The notes: generated by a model from the sequence alone, not told the origin. Positions 32,561 through 41,526 are shown, counted from the stretch's first letter. The stretch: 61,114 nucleotides of DNA from Acidimicrobiaceae bacterium (GCA_003170315.1 PNAH01000033.1:44432-105545); one strand, 5' to 3'. Translations and numbers: made by a program.

Positions 32561-32935
32561 TCAGTCCGTCTTGATCGTATAGATCGTTGGCGTCCCGGCG
32601 TCAGATTCGTCCAAGCCGTCGCTGGTCGCCACGTAGTGGCGCTTGGCCCACGTTCGAGGCACCGCCTTCAACTCGCTGCGCAGGTCGTAGCGCTGTTGCT
32701 TGGCGATCATGGTGAAGGCGATCACGGCGAGGATCAGACCGGAGGCGACGAAGACGAAGCCTAAGGAGTACGCCATCAGCGTTCGCACGCAGGTCGAATC
32801 GATACTCGAATGCGTCGCGCCCAGGCCATTGGTCACGGTGCAGGTCCCGACCCGGGAGTGGACTCGAGCGAGTGTCCAGATCCCGAAGGCGATCACGGCG
32901 AGGCCTATGCCGATCACGGTTCTTCTGAGCGTCAT
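32561..32935 (-). CDS. Small two-helix membrane protein, unknown
   Basis: 124 residues with two hydrophobic segments (TVIGIGLAVIAFGIWTLARV and AYSLGFVFVASGLILAVIAF) flanking a loop with two Cys (GTCTVTN and STCVRT) that could form a disulfide outside the cell. The cytoplasmic tail is basic. A GGGAGGG site lies a few bases before the ATG at 32935. No family is recognised. It is upstream of, and in the same direction as, the desaturase. Confidence 0.6.
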   Translation of the reverse strand: MTLRRTVIGIGLAVIAFGIWTLARVHSRVGTCTVTNGLGATHSSIDSTCVRTLMAYSLGFVFVASGLILAVIAFTMIAKQQRYDLRSELKAVPRTWAKRHYVATSDGLDESDAGTPTIYTIKTD

Positions 32936-33182
32936 ACGGCCCTCCCTTGCTAGGACCATAAGTTGGCAAAGGTTGCTGACTTCGAAAACTGGTCGGTATA
33001 GCGACTACGTACGTCCATTCGCCCTGCGCTCACTCCCCGACCAGGGTGAACGCGAACAGAGAAAACCTAACAAGTTGTGGGTCAAATCTCCATGAACGAA
33101 ATGACAAATGGAACACAACGTGCGCGGTGATTCGGCGTACTCCGGTCACAATACCAAGGATCCGTTTCTCGTGTTGCGCCGG

Positions 33183-34055
33183 TTAGTGACCGGTATCAGT
33201 CAGATCGGCCGAGACGTCCCATAACCGTCTTGCCATGGCCGTATCCGTTGCCCGCCGTGACGTTGCGTGGACGATCGGATATCCCCGCAAGTGTCCGATC
33301 CCGTTCGGACCGACGTAACTGCCACCGGGAATGTCCTGGGTCGCGGCAAAGAGCGTGGGTAGAGCGCCCTTCTGCGCATCGTTGCATAGGTGCTGCGAGA
33401 GTGAGTTCACGAATCCGTTCACGCCACGTACGTGAGCGACGAGATTCGTGCGCGCAATCCCCGGATGGGCCGCCACGGCGCGGACCGCGCTCCCGCTCTC
33501 GGTCAGTCGTCGTTGCAGCTCGAGCGTGAACAAGAGATTGGCCAACTTCGAGTCCTGATAGGCCGTCATGGCGACGTAGGGACGTGAATCAAAATGGAGG
33601 TCGTCCAGGTGGATCATTCCTCGCCGATGCAGGATTGACGACACCGTGACCACGCGGTCCGTGATGAAGGGCAAGAGCCGGTTCGTCAGCGCGAACGGTC
33701 CAAGGTGGTTCGTGCCCAAATGCAGTTCGAAGCCATCAATGGTGCGAAAGGCCGGCGCCATCATGATGCCCGCGTTGTTAATCAAGACATCCAGGTCACC
33801 GGTCCACTCGGCGGCGAAGGAACGAATCGACTCCAAATCGGCCAGGTTGAGCGCGCGAACTTCGAAGGAGCCGACGAAGTCCTTGGCGACCGCACGACCC
33901 TTTTCGACGTCTCGAACGGCCAGGATCACCCGGGCGCCGTGGGCGCAGAGTTCGCGGGCCGTGACGAGGCCGATGCCGCTCGAGGCACCGGTGACGACGA
34001 CTGTCCGCCCGGAGAGATCGGGTAGATCGTTCTGCGTCCACTTCTTCGAGGCCAT
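33183..34055 (-). CDS. SDR family oxidoreductase (retinol-dehydrogenase-like)
   Basis: 290 residues: TGASSGIG near 23-30, LINNAGIM in the middle, Ser in VVTVSSIL and the catalytic YQDSK (Tyr and Lys four apart). The layout matches the WW-oxidoreductase/retinol dehydrogenase branch. The start MASKKW at 34055 is chosen by fit to family length; no ribosome site is clear and an upstream TTG at 34094 is possible. Substrate unknown. Confidence 0.8.
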   Translation of the reverse strand: MASKKWTQNDLPDLSGRTVVVTGASSGIGLVTARELCAHGARVILAVRDVEKGRAVAKDFVGSFEVRALNLADLESIRSFAAEWTGDLDVLINNAGIMMAPAFRTIDGFELHLGTNHLGPFALTNRLLPFITDRVVTVSSILHRRGMIHLDDLHFDSRPYVAMTAYQDSKLANLLFTLELQRRLTESGSAVRAVAAHPGIARTNLVAHVRGVNGFVNSLSQHLCNDAQKGALPTLFAATQDIPGGSYVGPNGIGHLRGYPIVHATSRRATDTAMARRLWDVSADLTDTGH

Positions 34056-34258
34056 TCTTGGGTCCCATCTCGCGTTCGAGACGCGTTCGACCAACCTTAG
34101 GGTGGCCCGTCGTCGCCGAAATCGGTAGGAAAGGAGGCGTCCGAAGGTTTCGAGCGAAGATATTCCTCGTGGTCTAGAAAGTTATTGTCGATTCGACACG
34201 AGTCACCACGTCGTTGAGGGTGAGAGGTTCAATGGGAGCCTCACCGGAGGGAGCAGTT

Positions 34259-34606
34259 ATGGCGGAATACTTAGTTCTTATTTACTCGAACGAGGAATCG
34301 TGGGCCGGCACGGACGAGGCGTTCTCAACCAAGATCATGGACGGACACAATAAGTTCGGCGAGAAGCACGGCGCATCGCTTCGCGGTGGCAACGCCCTGG
34401 AGCCCTCGATGACCGCGACGTCAGTTCGCACCGATGCTTCGGGTAAATCGGTGACGACCGACGGTCCCTTTGCCGAGACGAAAGAAGCTATCGGTGGGTA
34501 CTACGTCGTGGAGGCCGCCGACCTCGACGCCGCCACCGCCATCGCCAAGGACATACCGGCCCCCTTTGGCGGTATTGAAGTTCGACCGATTCGAGACATG
34601 AGCTGA
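34259..34606 (+). CDS. YCII-related (DGPF) domain protein
   Basis: 115 residues with the DGPF signature (TTDGPFAETKEAIGGYYVVEA) and the YCII ferredoxin-like fold. Such proteins are routinely encoded next to DUF6596-type sigma factors, as here, and are thought to be part of the same regulatory unit. The ATG at 34259 has GGAGGG 6-7 nt upstream. Its stop overlaps the inferred CTG start of the sigma gene (CTGA at 34603-34606). Confidence 0.87.
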   Translation: MAEYLVLIYSNEESWAGTDEAFSTKIMDGHNKFGEKHGASLRGGNALEPSMTATSVRTDASGKSVTTDGPFAETKEAIGGYYVVEAADLDAATAIAKDIPAPFGGIEVRPIRDMS

Positions 34607-35847
34607 ACATCAGCCAAAGTCCGGCCGTCTCGGTCGCCATCGCGAACGCCCACCGTCACGAATGGGCGTTCGTCCTGGCGGCCACGATTCGAATCACTCG
34701 CGACTTCGACGTCGCGGAGGAGTGCGCGCAAGACGCTTTCGCCCGGGCGCTGGCGACGTGGGGTGAACAGGGCATTCCAGCGAACCCCGGTGCGTGGCTG
34801 ACGACAGTGGCGCGACGCCGCGCCATTGACGTAGGACGACGTCGCGACGTCGCCGTTAAGTCGCAGCGTTTTCTCGTCACCGGCGATGTTGACGCCGGTC
34901 CAATAACAGCGGACGACGGATTCGAAGACGACCGTCTTCGACTGATCTTCACCTGTTGTCACCCGAGCCTCGCGGCCGACACCCAAGTGGCACTCGCGTT
35001 GCGAATGCTCTGCGGACTCAGCACTGCCGAAGTCGCCAAAGCGTTCTTGGTCAAGGAGTCGGCAATGGCGGCCCGACTTACCCGGGCCAAGAAGAAGATT
35101 GTCCTCGCTCGAATCCCCTATCGCGTCCCCGCACGAGCCGAACTCCGCGGCCGTATCGATGCGGTCCTGTTGGTGATTCATCTACTCTTCACGACCGGTC
35201 ACACGGCCCCCGTGGGCAAGAACCTCTCCCAAGTCGATCTCGTCGAGCGAGCGCTCGACCTGGCGCGCATGTTGCACAATCTGTTGCCCGACGATGCCGA
35301 AGTAACCAGTCTGCTCGCGTTGATTCTGCTCACCGATTCGCGTCGAGGTTCTCGCGTCGGCTCCGGTGGGGAGTTCCGCGCGCTGGCCGATCAGGACCGT
35401 TCGAAATGGCATCGTGACTCCATCGACGAAGGCCTGGCGCTGGTCGGCGAATCGATCCGGCGCGGACGCCCCGGACGCTTCACCTTGATGGCGGCCATTG
35501 CCGCGGTCCATTCGAGTGCCTCGCACTGGGACGAGACCGATTGGACCGAGATCGTCGGGCTCTACGACTTGTTACTTGACGCGTGGCCCTCCCCCGTGGT
35601 GGCGCTGAATCGTGCCGTGGCCCTCAGTTTCGCCGAAGGCCCGTCAGTTGGACTGGCGGCACTCGAAGAGTTGAGCGCCGAGCCACAGCTCAGCACCTAT
35701 CCCTACTTGGCCGCCGCTCGTGGCGACTGTCTGGAACGACTCGAGCGGTTCACTGAAGCACGCGAGGCTTTTGAAGAGGCGGCCCTGCTGACCGAGAATC
35801 ACGTGGAACGCGACTTTTTGCGCCTTCGGATAAGTCAACTCAATTAA
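34603..35847 (+). CDS. Sigma-70 family factor with C-terminal DUF6596 domain (SigJ-like)
   Basis: A frame open from 34579 to 35847 encodes a sigma-2 region (HRHEWAFVLAATIRITRDFD, CAQDAFARALATW, PGAWLTTVARRRAID), sigma-4 (LRMLCGLSTAEVAKAFLVKE) and a long DUF6596 domain with SPVVALNRAVA. No ATG, GTG or TTG exists in frame before 34807, yet starting there would delete half of sigma-2. CTG at 34603 gives a 4-nt overlap with the YCII stop and a 414-residue protein, the family's usual size. ATC at 34609 is less likely. The DGPF partner is directly upstream. Confidence 0.75.
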   Translation: MNISQSPAVSVAIANAHRHEWAFVLAATIRITRDFDVAEECAQDAFARALATWGEQGIPANPGAWLTTVARRRAIDVGRRRDVAVKSQRFLVTGDVDAGPITADDGFEDDRLRLIFTCCHPSLAADTQVALALRMLCGLSTAEVAKAFLVKESAMAARLTRAKKKIVLARIPYRVPARAELRGRIDAVLLVIHLLFTTGHTAPVGKNLSQVDLVERALDLARMLHNLLPDDAEVTSLLALILLTDSRRGSRVGSGGEFRALADQDRSKWHRDSIDEGLALVGESIRRGRPGRFTLMAAIAAVHSSASHWDETDWTEIVGLYDLLLDAWPSPVVALNRAVALSFAEGPSVGLAALEELSAEPQLSTYPYLAAARGDCLERLERFTEAREAFEEAALLTENHVERDFLRLRISQLN

Positions 35848-35970
35848 CGTTCGTCGCGACGATGGACACCAAAGGTCCCGATCCGGCGACCGTTGTATGT
35901 AGAGCGTCGCCTACGATGCAGGAGATCTCGCTCGCCCGCGAGGTGAGATCGATAACTATCAGAGGATGCA

Positions 35971-36672
35971 ATGAAGATTCGACTATGGCTCTCGGTCCTC
36001 GCCTCCGCGGCCATCATCGCTTCAGCGAGCACCCCGTCGGGAGCGGCTTCCAAATCGACGCCGTACGAGCAGATGAAGCAAGTCGTGGCCGACGCCAACG
36101 CGGAACTCTCGGTGCGCGTGACCACCACCGCGTCGATGTCCGGCCTTCAAATTGTGCAGGTCACTGACGCCGGTCGACACGCCGGGCGACAGACGGTCAC
36201 TCTCTCCCAGTCTGGTAAGAGCAACTCCGTCATCGCTGAACTCATCAAGGGGAATCTCTACGTCAAGGGTGACGCCTCGATTCTCACCACGTACATGGGA
36301 CTATCCCAGGCGAACGCGAACGAACTGGGCGGTCAGTGGTTTGGGATTCCCGAGAGTAGCGGTTACTACGCACAGGTCGCCCAGGGTCTGACGATCTCGA
36401 CCGGTATGTCCGAAGTGACGATGACCTCGTCCGTGACCATCGCTCCGGGCGTGACCCTCGCCGGTGTGAAGGTTGACGTCCTGAAGGGCACGTCCGTCAA
36501 GTCAGCACTAGAACCCTCGTTCAAAGAGACGCTCTATTTTAATACCGCGAAGAAGCCGCTACCCGTCGAAGTCACCCAGAGCGTCCAAGGCTCATTGGGG
36601 ACAATTTTGTTCGGCCATTGGAACGAGAAGATCGTATTGGTAGCACCGAAGGTCACACTTCATCTCAACTGA
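35971..36672 (+). CDS. Secreted protein, LprG/LppX-like size, unknown
   Basis: 233 residues with a Sec signal peptide (MKIRLWLSVLASAAIIASAS, cleavage near SGAAS). The mature part is rich in Thr, Ser and Val strands (MTSSVTIAPGVTLAGVKVDVL, LYVKGDASIL), as in beta-rich periplasmic proteins of the LolA/LppX fold. No lipobox Cys is present. An AGAGG site precedes the ATG. Family identity is not established. Confidence 0.6.
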   Translation: MKIRLWLSVLASAAIIASASTPSGAASKSTPYEQMKQVVADANAELSVRVTTTASMSGLQIVQVTDAGRHAGRQTVTLSQSGKSNSVIAELIKGNLYVKGDASILTTYMGLSQANANELGGQWFGIPESSGYYAQVAQGLTISTGMSEVTMTSSVTIAPGVTLAGVKVDVLKGTSVKSALEPSFKETLYFNTAKKPLPVEVTQSVQGSLGTILFGHWNEKIVLVAPKVTLHLN

Positions 36673-36708
36673 ACCGCCGGACCACCGTCCTTCGCGACAC
36701 CAGCCGTT

Positions 36709-37776
36709 TCAGTCGGACCCTTTCGGAAGGTGCCACGAAATCATGCGAGCCCGCTCGACACTGACGTAGCCGTGCTCCACGAACCATTGGGCGGAATCGA
36801 AAAGCGCTTGGGACGCCGGGCGCGACGAATAACCGATTTCGGCTCGTGCCCTCGAGTCGTCGAACGTCATCGTGGTCGAGGCCATTTGCGCCGCCTCTAA
36901 GGAGACTCTCGGCTCGCGACCTAAAACGTCGCCCTCGATGAAACTCGAAACGCGTCCCGCGATCATCGGAAAGATCGAGGGGAAACGACGTTCGGTTGGG
37001 GGTAGTCCGGTTACGTCGGCGAGCGTTCGCAGCAACTGGGCCATGGTGATGTTCTCGCCGCCGCAGATGTAGCTCCGGCCCTGACGCCCGCGTTCGAGCG
37101 CCAGCAAGTGACCGGCGGCGAGGTCATCCACGTGCGCCACATTCATCGCGGTGTCCACGTAGCCGGGCATCCGGCCGTTCAAGTAGTCCAGCACCACCTT
37201 GCCGGACGGCGTCGGTCGATGATCGAAAGGACCGTGCGGCATGGTCGGCAACACCAGCACGACCGGAGCACCCTGCGCCGCTAAACGAAGCACTTCGTGT
37301 TCGGCGACGTACTTGGTCTGCTTGTAGTTCCCGTAAAGGTGCGAGATGTCGGCGACGTCGTCTTCGTTGGACGGTCGTCCCTCCTTGGTCTCCCAGAGTC
37401 CGAGCGTCGCGACGGTGGAGGTGAAGACGATGCGCTTGACGCCGGCGTCGGTCGCGGCCCGCACGACGTTTTGACTGCCCCGAACGTTCACGTCGTAGAA
37501 CGAGGCCGCGTCCTTGGGCCAAAAGCCGAACTTGGCCGCCAGATGGAAGCAGTACTTGGCGCCCTCGAAGGCGCCCGCCAATTGGGACTCCCCGGTGATG
37601 TCGACCTCTCGACGTTCCACGTCCAGTCCGTCGAGGTTCGAGGTCGCCGCACCGGGCTCGAGGAAGGCCACGACGTCGACGTCGCGCGCGAGCAACGCGC
37701 GCACGACGGCCGATCCGATGAAGCCCGCCGCGCCGGTGACGACCACACGGTCGCCCTTATGAAGCTCGAAACTCAC
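36709..37776 (-). CDS. NAD-dependent epimerase/dehydratase, HpnA-like
   Basis: 355 residues of the extended SDR family: VTGAAGFIGSA for NAD(P), FHLAAKFGFW, TSTVATLG, and YGNYKQTK with the Tyr/Lys pair. The downstream TPSGKVVLDYLNGRMPGYVDT and VHVDD-like NVAHVDDLAAGHLLALERG strings closely follow hopanoid-associated HpnA and dihydroflavonol reductase relatives. Its start overlaps the aminotransferase gene by 4 nt. HpnA is of unclear chemical role, so the call rests on similarity only. Confidence 0.78.
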   Translation of the reverse strand: MSFELHKGDRVVVTGAAGFIGSAVVRALLARDVDVVAFLEPGAATSNLDGLDVERREVDITGESQLAGAFEGAKYCFHLAAKFGFWPKDAASFYDVNVRGSQNVVRAATDAGVKRIVFTSTVATLGLWETKEGRPSNEDDVADISHLYGNYKQTKYVAEHEVLRLAAQGAPVVLVLPTMPHGPFDHRPTPSGKVVLDYLNGRMPGYVDTAMNVAHVDDLAAGHLLALERGRQGRSYICGGENITMAQLLRTLADVTGLPPTERRFPSIFPMIAGRVSSFIEGDVLGREPRVSLEAAQMASTTMTFDDSRARAEIGYSSRPASQALFDSAQWFVEHGYVSVERARMISWHLPKGSD

Positions 37777-39185
37777 GACTTGGCCGCGGCGCGCCTGGAC
37801 GTGGGGCTTCGCCTCAACATTCCCTTGGTCATCGTGACGCCGAACTCGACCAGTGAGGCCCCGCTTCGCTCGGCTTCGTTCAAGAGTTCGTCGAGCGCAC
37901 TGACGAAGAGGTCGATCTCGGCGTCAGCGGCGATGAGGGGCGGCAGCAGCTTGATCACGTTGATGTTGTCAGCGGCGACCTGGGTCAGGATCCGGTATCG
38001 ATGGAATAGCGGGACCACGAGCGTCTGGGTGAACATCGCAGTGCGCGTCGCCTCGATCAAACGCCAACGACGACGCGCGCCGCGCGACGTCGGACGACCG
38101 AACTCGATGCCGATCATCTGACCGCGACCGCGCACGACGTGGAGGAACTCGTGACGCGACGCGAGCTCTTCCAGACGGGCGCGCCACACGTTTCCCATGG
38201 CCGCCGCGTGCTCGACGATGTGCTCGTCGTCGAAGACCGACAGAGTAGCCAGTCCCGCCACCATGGCCATCGGGTTGTTCTTGAAGGTCGTCGAGTGGAC
38301 CATCGCGCGCTCCATCGAGCTGTAGGTGCCGCGAAGGATCTTGTCACTGGTCAACATGGCCCCGACCGGCACGTATCCACCGGAGAGCGCCTTGGAGATG
38401 GTGATGATGTCCGGGGCGAGTCCGTAGTGCTCGAAGGCGTAGAACGCACCGGTTCGACCGAGCCCCGTTTGCACTTCGTCGCAAATAAACAACGCCCCGG
38501 CGCCGTGCACGGCGTTCTCGAGTTCGCGCCAGCGCGTCGCGTCGAGTTCGTAGACGCCCTTACCTTGGATCGGCTCGACGATGAAGGCCGCCGCGTCACC
38601 GCGTTTGAGTTCTCGAACCAGTACCTCGAGATCGCCGAAAGGAATCTCCGTCGTGTCGGCCAGCAGCGGTCCGAAACCTTCACGAAAATCGGCCGAGCCG
38701 TTGACGGCGAGCGCACCCATCGTGAGGCCGTGGTAGGCGTGCGAGTGATACAGAATCCTCCGACGACCGGTGCTCGCTCGAGCGAATTTGATGGCCGCCT
38801 CCACGGCTTCCGCGCCGGAATTGCAAAAGAACAGTCGCTCGATCTGTTTCGGACTCCGCGTGATCAACTGTTCGGCCAAGAGCCCCGGCAAGAGCGCGCA
38901 GTCCATCTGGACCATGCCCGGTAAGTCCGCGTCAAGGGCCTGGCGAAGGGCGTCCTTGATCACCGGATGAGACCGTCCAAGGGCGAAGACGCCGAAGCCG
39001 CTCAACATGTCGAGGTACCGGTTGTCTTCGTCGTCGAATAGGTAGCAGCCCTCGCCGCGTTCGTAGAAACGGTCGAATCCGAGCGTGGTCACGACTTTCG
39101 TGAGCTGCGGGTTGAGGTATTGGGCGTGCAGCGCGAAGTTCTCGCCGTGCCGCTCTTCCATCAGCTCTTTAAGGTTGAAGGTCAT
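37773..39185 (-). CDS. Class III PLP-dependent aminotransferase
   Basis: 470 residues. The PLP-binding core is visible: FCNSGAEAVEAAIKFAR, YHSHAYHGLT, IVEPIQGKGV, ICDEVQTGLGRTG and the lysine in ISKALSGGYVPVG. The group contains ornithine/acetylornithine transaminases and HpnO-like enzymes of hopanoid side chains. A GGGAG site precedes the ATG. It lies 65 nt downstream of the SDR gene and overlaps the HpnA-like gene, which makes a lipid-modifying role worth considering. The amino acceptor is unknown. Confidence 0.84.
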   Translation of the reverse strand: MTFNLKELMEERHGENFALHAQYLNPQLTKVVTTLGFDRFYERGEGCYLFDDEDNRYLDMLSGFGVFALGRSHPVIKDALRQALDADLPGMVQMDCALLPGLLAEQLITRSPKQIERLFFCNSGAEAVEAAIKFARASTGRRRILYHSHAYHGLTMGALAVNGSADFREGFGPLLADTTEIPFGDLEVLVRELKRGDAAAFIVEPIQGKGVYELDATRWRELENAVHGAGALFICDEVQTGLGRTGAFYAFEHYGLAPDIITISKALSGGYVPVGAMLTSDKILRGTYSSMERAMVHSTTFKNNPMAMVAGLATLSVFDDEHIVEHAAAMGNVWRARLEELASRHEFLHVVRGRGQMIGIEFGRPTSRGARRRWRLIEATRTAMFTQTLVVPLFHRYRILTQVAADNINVIKLLPPLIAADAEIDLFVSALDELLNEAERSGASLVEFGVTMTKGMLRRSPTSRRAAAKS

Positions 39186-39250
39186 CGCTCCCAGTGTTCC
39201 TTGCCAAATCTATTACCGCAGGCCGTTAGGAAATTTTCGCCGCCGTCGCG

Positions 39251-40018
39251 TCAAATGACGGGCGACATCCCGCCGTCGATGCTGACGCCGACACCGGTGA
39301 TGTAACTGGAGCGCGGCGACAACAAGAACGCCGCCAGATCGGCGAACTCTTCGGCGCGACCGACCCGCCCCAGCGGAATCTTCGCGCCGGTCGCCATGGT
39401 CGCGTAGAACTCATCAATCGACACGTTCGCGTCAGCGGCGCGACGTACCCATTGCCCCGACTCGATCAGTCCGATGAGGATCGCGTTGACCCGGATACAC
39501 TTCGGACCTACTTCGTTGGCGAGCGCCTTGGTCAGGGCCAAACCGGCCAACCTCGACGCCGACGTCGGCGTCGTATTGGCGTTCGGCGTTCGCGCCAATA
39601 TCGCCAGCACATTGACGATGGCTCCTTGCGTCGTTTCCAGAGCCGGCAGGACCTGGCGCGCCACGTGCAGCGCGGAGATGACTTTCAGTTCGTAGTCACT
39701 TCGCCACTCGTCATCGTCCGACGTGGCGATTGGCGTGCCCGCGCTTCGACCGGCGTTGTTCACCGCGCCGTCGAGTCGCCCGAATCGCGTGAGCGTGGCG
39801 CTTATGAATTCGTCGAGTTGGTCGGCGTTCGTCACGTCGGTCTTCGAACAAAGGGCGTCGCGGCCGAGCAACTCTTGTGCCCGAGCGAGCCGTTCCTCGT
39901 CGCGACCGCAGACGGCCACCAACGCACCTTCGGCGACCAGGCGCTGAGCGAGAGCGAAGCCGAGTCCGTCGGTGCCACCGGTGATGAGAAATGCCCTGTC
40001 CTGAAGTTCGAGGTCCAT
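39251..40018 (-). CDS. SDR family protein lacking the catalytic Tyr/Lys
   Basis: 255 residues with the SDR nucleotide-binding start ITGGTDGLGFALAQR, the NNAG motif, and a C-terminal GVGVSIDGGMSP. At the active site the usual YxxxK is TSASR (Thr and Arg), so ordinary hydride-transfer chemistry is doubtful. A recognised clade reads PTSxxR with an IGLIESGQW motif, as here, so this is not a sequencing fault. It leads the aminotransferase-epimerase unit and has its own promoter. Confidence 0.8.
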   Translation of the reverse strand: MDLELQDRAFLITGGTDGLGFALAQRLVAEGALVAVCGRDEERLARAQELLGRDALCSKTDVTNADQLDEFISATLTRFGRLDGAVNNAGRSAGTPIATSDDDEWRSDYELKVISALHVARQVLPALETTQGAIVNVLAILARTPNANTTPTSASRLAGLALTKALANEVGPKCIRVNAILIGLIESGQWVRRAADANVSIDEFYATMATGAKIPLGRVGRAEEFADLAAFLLSPRSSYITGVGVSIDGGMSPVI

Positions 40019-40024
40019 GGATGC

Positions 40025-40030
40025 ATTCTA
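40025..40030 (-). promoter_or_regulatory. -10 box of a probable leaderless promoter (SDR at 40018)
   Basis: On the minus strand TAGAAT (40030-40025) is followed by six bases and the ATG at 40018. Its partner TATTCT for the divergent gene lies 58 nt away on the other strand. Confidence 0.5.
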
Positions 40031-40088
40031 GGAATGGACACGTTGCGCCATTTCATTGAGCACACGATTGGATTCAATTACGGCGAAC

Positions 40089-40094
40089 TATTCT
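40089..40094 (+). promoter_or_regulatory. -10 box of a probable leaderless promoter (M15-type peptidase)
   Basis: TATTCT at 40089-40094 is followed by six bases and the ATG at 40101. This spacing selects that ATG over the upstream one at 40056. Confidence 0.5.
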
Positions 40095-40100
40095 GTGGCG

Positions 40101-40796
40101 ATGTCGGACTCCTCATCGCGCGCGACGACTCATAATCGACGAGTCATTCGCGGTGCACTGTGTGCGACGATGCTCGCCGGGTCATTGCTTTTTGGCGCCA
40201 GCGGCGGTGCGTCGAACGTCGTGCTGCCGCCATTCACCTGGAGCATGGCGCTGGTCAACGCCGCCCAACTGGGCAAGTCGTGGAGACCGGGTTGTCCGGT
40301 CGCGCCGAGCCAACTGCGCCTCCTGGAACTTCGCTACGTCGGCTTCGACGGTCGAGCGCGCGTCGGCACCATGGTCGTCAACGCCACCGTCGTGACCACA
40401 GTCGTGAAGGTATTTGCCACGCTGTACGCGAAGCGCTTTCCGATTCATCTGATGGTCCCGACATCGAATTTCCAGGGGAAGGACCCGGCCTCCATGGCCG
40501 CGAACAACACGTCGGGGTTCAACTGTCGCTACGCCGTGACCACCGGACCCAAGCAATGGTCGGTGCACGCCTACGGCGAAGCGATCGACGTGAACCCGTT
40601 ACAGAATCCCTACGTCTTCAACGGCGTCGCGCAACCACTCGCCGGTAAGGCCTACATCAATCGACGTGACGTACGCCCGGGCATGGCCGAAGTGGGCGGC
40701 GTACTCAACAAGGCCTTCGCTTCCGTAGGGTGGCTCTGGGGAGGACGATGGAGCGTATCACCGGACTACCAGCACTTCTCTTCCACCGGCGGTTGA
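40101..40796 (+). CDS. Secreted M15-type (VanY-like) D-alanyl-D-alanine peptidase
   Basis: 231 residues with a Sec-type N-terminus (GALCATMLAGSLLFGASG). The C-terminal domain keeps the M15 zinc site: NNTSGFNCR, SVHAYGEAIDVNP (His and Asp) and the last His in PDYQHFSS. Such enzymes trim the stem peptides of peptidoglycan. Its 3' end overlaps the L,D-transpeptidase gene by 49 nt, so the two cell-wall enzymes are probably co-expressed. Confidence 0.78.
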   Translation: MSDSSSRATTHNRRVIRGALCATMLAGSLLFGASGGASNVVLPPFTWSMALVNAAQLGKSWRPGCPVAPSQLRLLELRYVGFDGRARVGTMVVNATVVTTVVKVFATLYAKRFPIHLMVPTSNFQGKDPASMAANNTSGFNCRYAVTTGPKQWSVHAYGEAIDVNPLQNPYVFNGVAQPLAGKAYINRRDVRPGMAEVGGVLNKAFASVGWLWGGRWSVSPDYQHFSSTGG

Positions 40797-41503
40797 AACG
40801 AGCCTTCGCCCGTTCGCTCGTTCTCGCGATGTTGATGGCGATTGTGCCGTTGCCCACAACAACTGCTGGAGCCCTCGACGGGCCGCGCCTCGCGTCGTGC
40901 AATGCCGTGGCGGACGGTATCTCGGGCGCTTCACGCTCCGGACAACTGATCACCGTCATTTCGCCGACGCTGAGGTCCCAGAGCGCCACACTGGAATACT
41001 TCGTTCGCCAAGGAGGATGCTTTCGCCTCGCCGCCGGTCCGTACCCGGCGCTCGTCGGGGGAAACGGCCTCTCGGCGCATCACCACGAGGGAGATGACAC
41101 CACGCCCCTCGGACTCTTCGGTTTTCAATCCACGATGTACGGCGTGAACGCCAATCCCGGTGTCGACTACCAGTACCACCGCCTCGTCTGCGGCGACTGG
41201 TGGGACGAACAGTCGTCCTCGCCGCTCTATAACCACTTCGTCCACGTGCCCTGTGGCGTGAAGCCGGATTTCGGCGGTGGCTCCGAAGCCCTCTGGCAGA
41301 CCGTGCCGTCCTACGACTACTTCGCGGTAATCGCCTATAACCGGCATCCGATCGTTCCCGGCCAGGGATCGGCGATCTTCCTGCACGTCTCGACCGGTCA
41401 GCCAACGGCCGGCTGCGTAAGCCTTCCGGCGGCCGATTTGCTGCGAATCCTTCGCGCTCTGCGCCCGAATATGGACCCTCTCATCGACATTTCGGCACGT
41501 TAG
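40748..41503 (+). CDS. Secreted L,D-transpeptidase-like protein (YkuD fold)
   Basis: 251 residues with a signal peptide (LVLAMLMAIVPLPTTTAGA). The YkuD catalytic motif is seen as IFLHVSTGQPTAGCVSLP, giving the conserved His and the Ser/Gly-Cys-Val core. Such enzymes make 3-3 cross-links or attach proteins to peptidoglycan. The ATG at 40748 has GGGGAGG just upstream and lies inside the preceding gene; an ATG at 40730 is less well placed. A bidirectional hairpin follows the stop. Confidence 0.8.
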   Translation: MERITGLPALLFHRRLKRAFARSLVLAMLMAIVPLPTTTAGALDGPRLASCNAVADGISGASRSGQLITVISPTLRSQSATLEYFVRQGGCFRLAAGPYPALVGGNGLSAHHHEGDDTTPLGLFGFQSTMYGVNANPGVDYQYHRLVCGDWWDEQSSSPLYNHFVHVPCGVKPDFGGGSEALWQTVPSYDYFAVIAYNRHPIVPGQGSAIFLHVSTGQPTAGCVSLPAADLLRILRALRPNMDPLIDISAR

Positions 41504-41507
41504 CTTC

Positions 41508-41526
41508 GGGCGACGTAGTCTCGCCC
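41508..41526. terminator. Hairpin between convergent genes
   Basis: GGGCGA (41508-41513) and TCGCCC (41521-41526) pair perfectly across a 7-nt loop, directly between the L,D-transpeptidase stop and the convergent transglutaminase stop. There is no T-run, so it would act in both directions as a weak or factor-assisted terminator. Confidence 0.45.
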
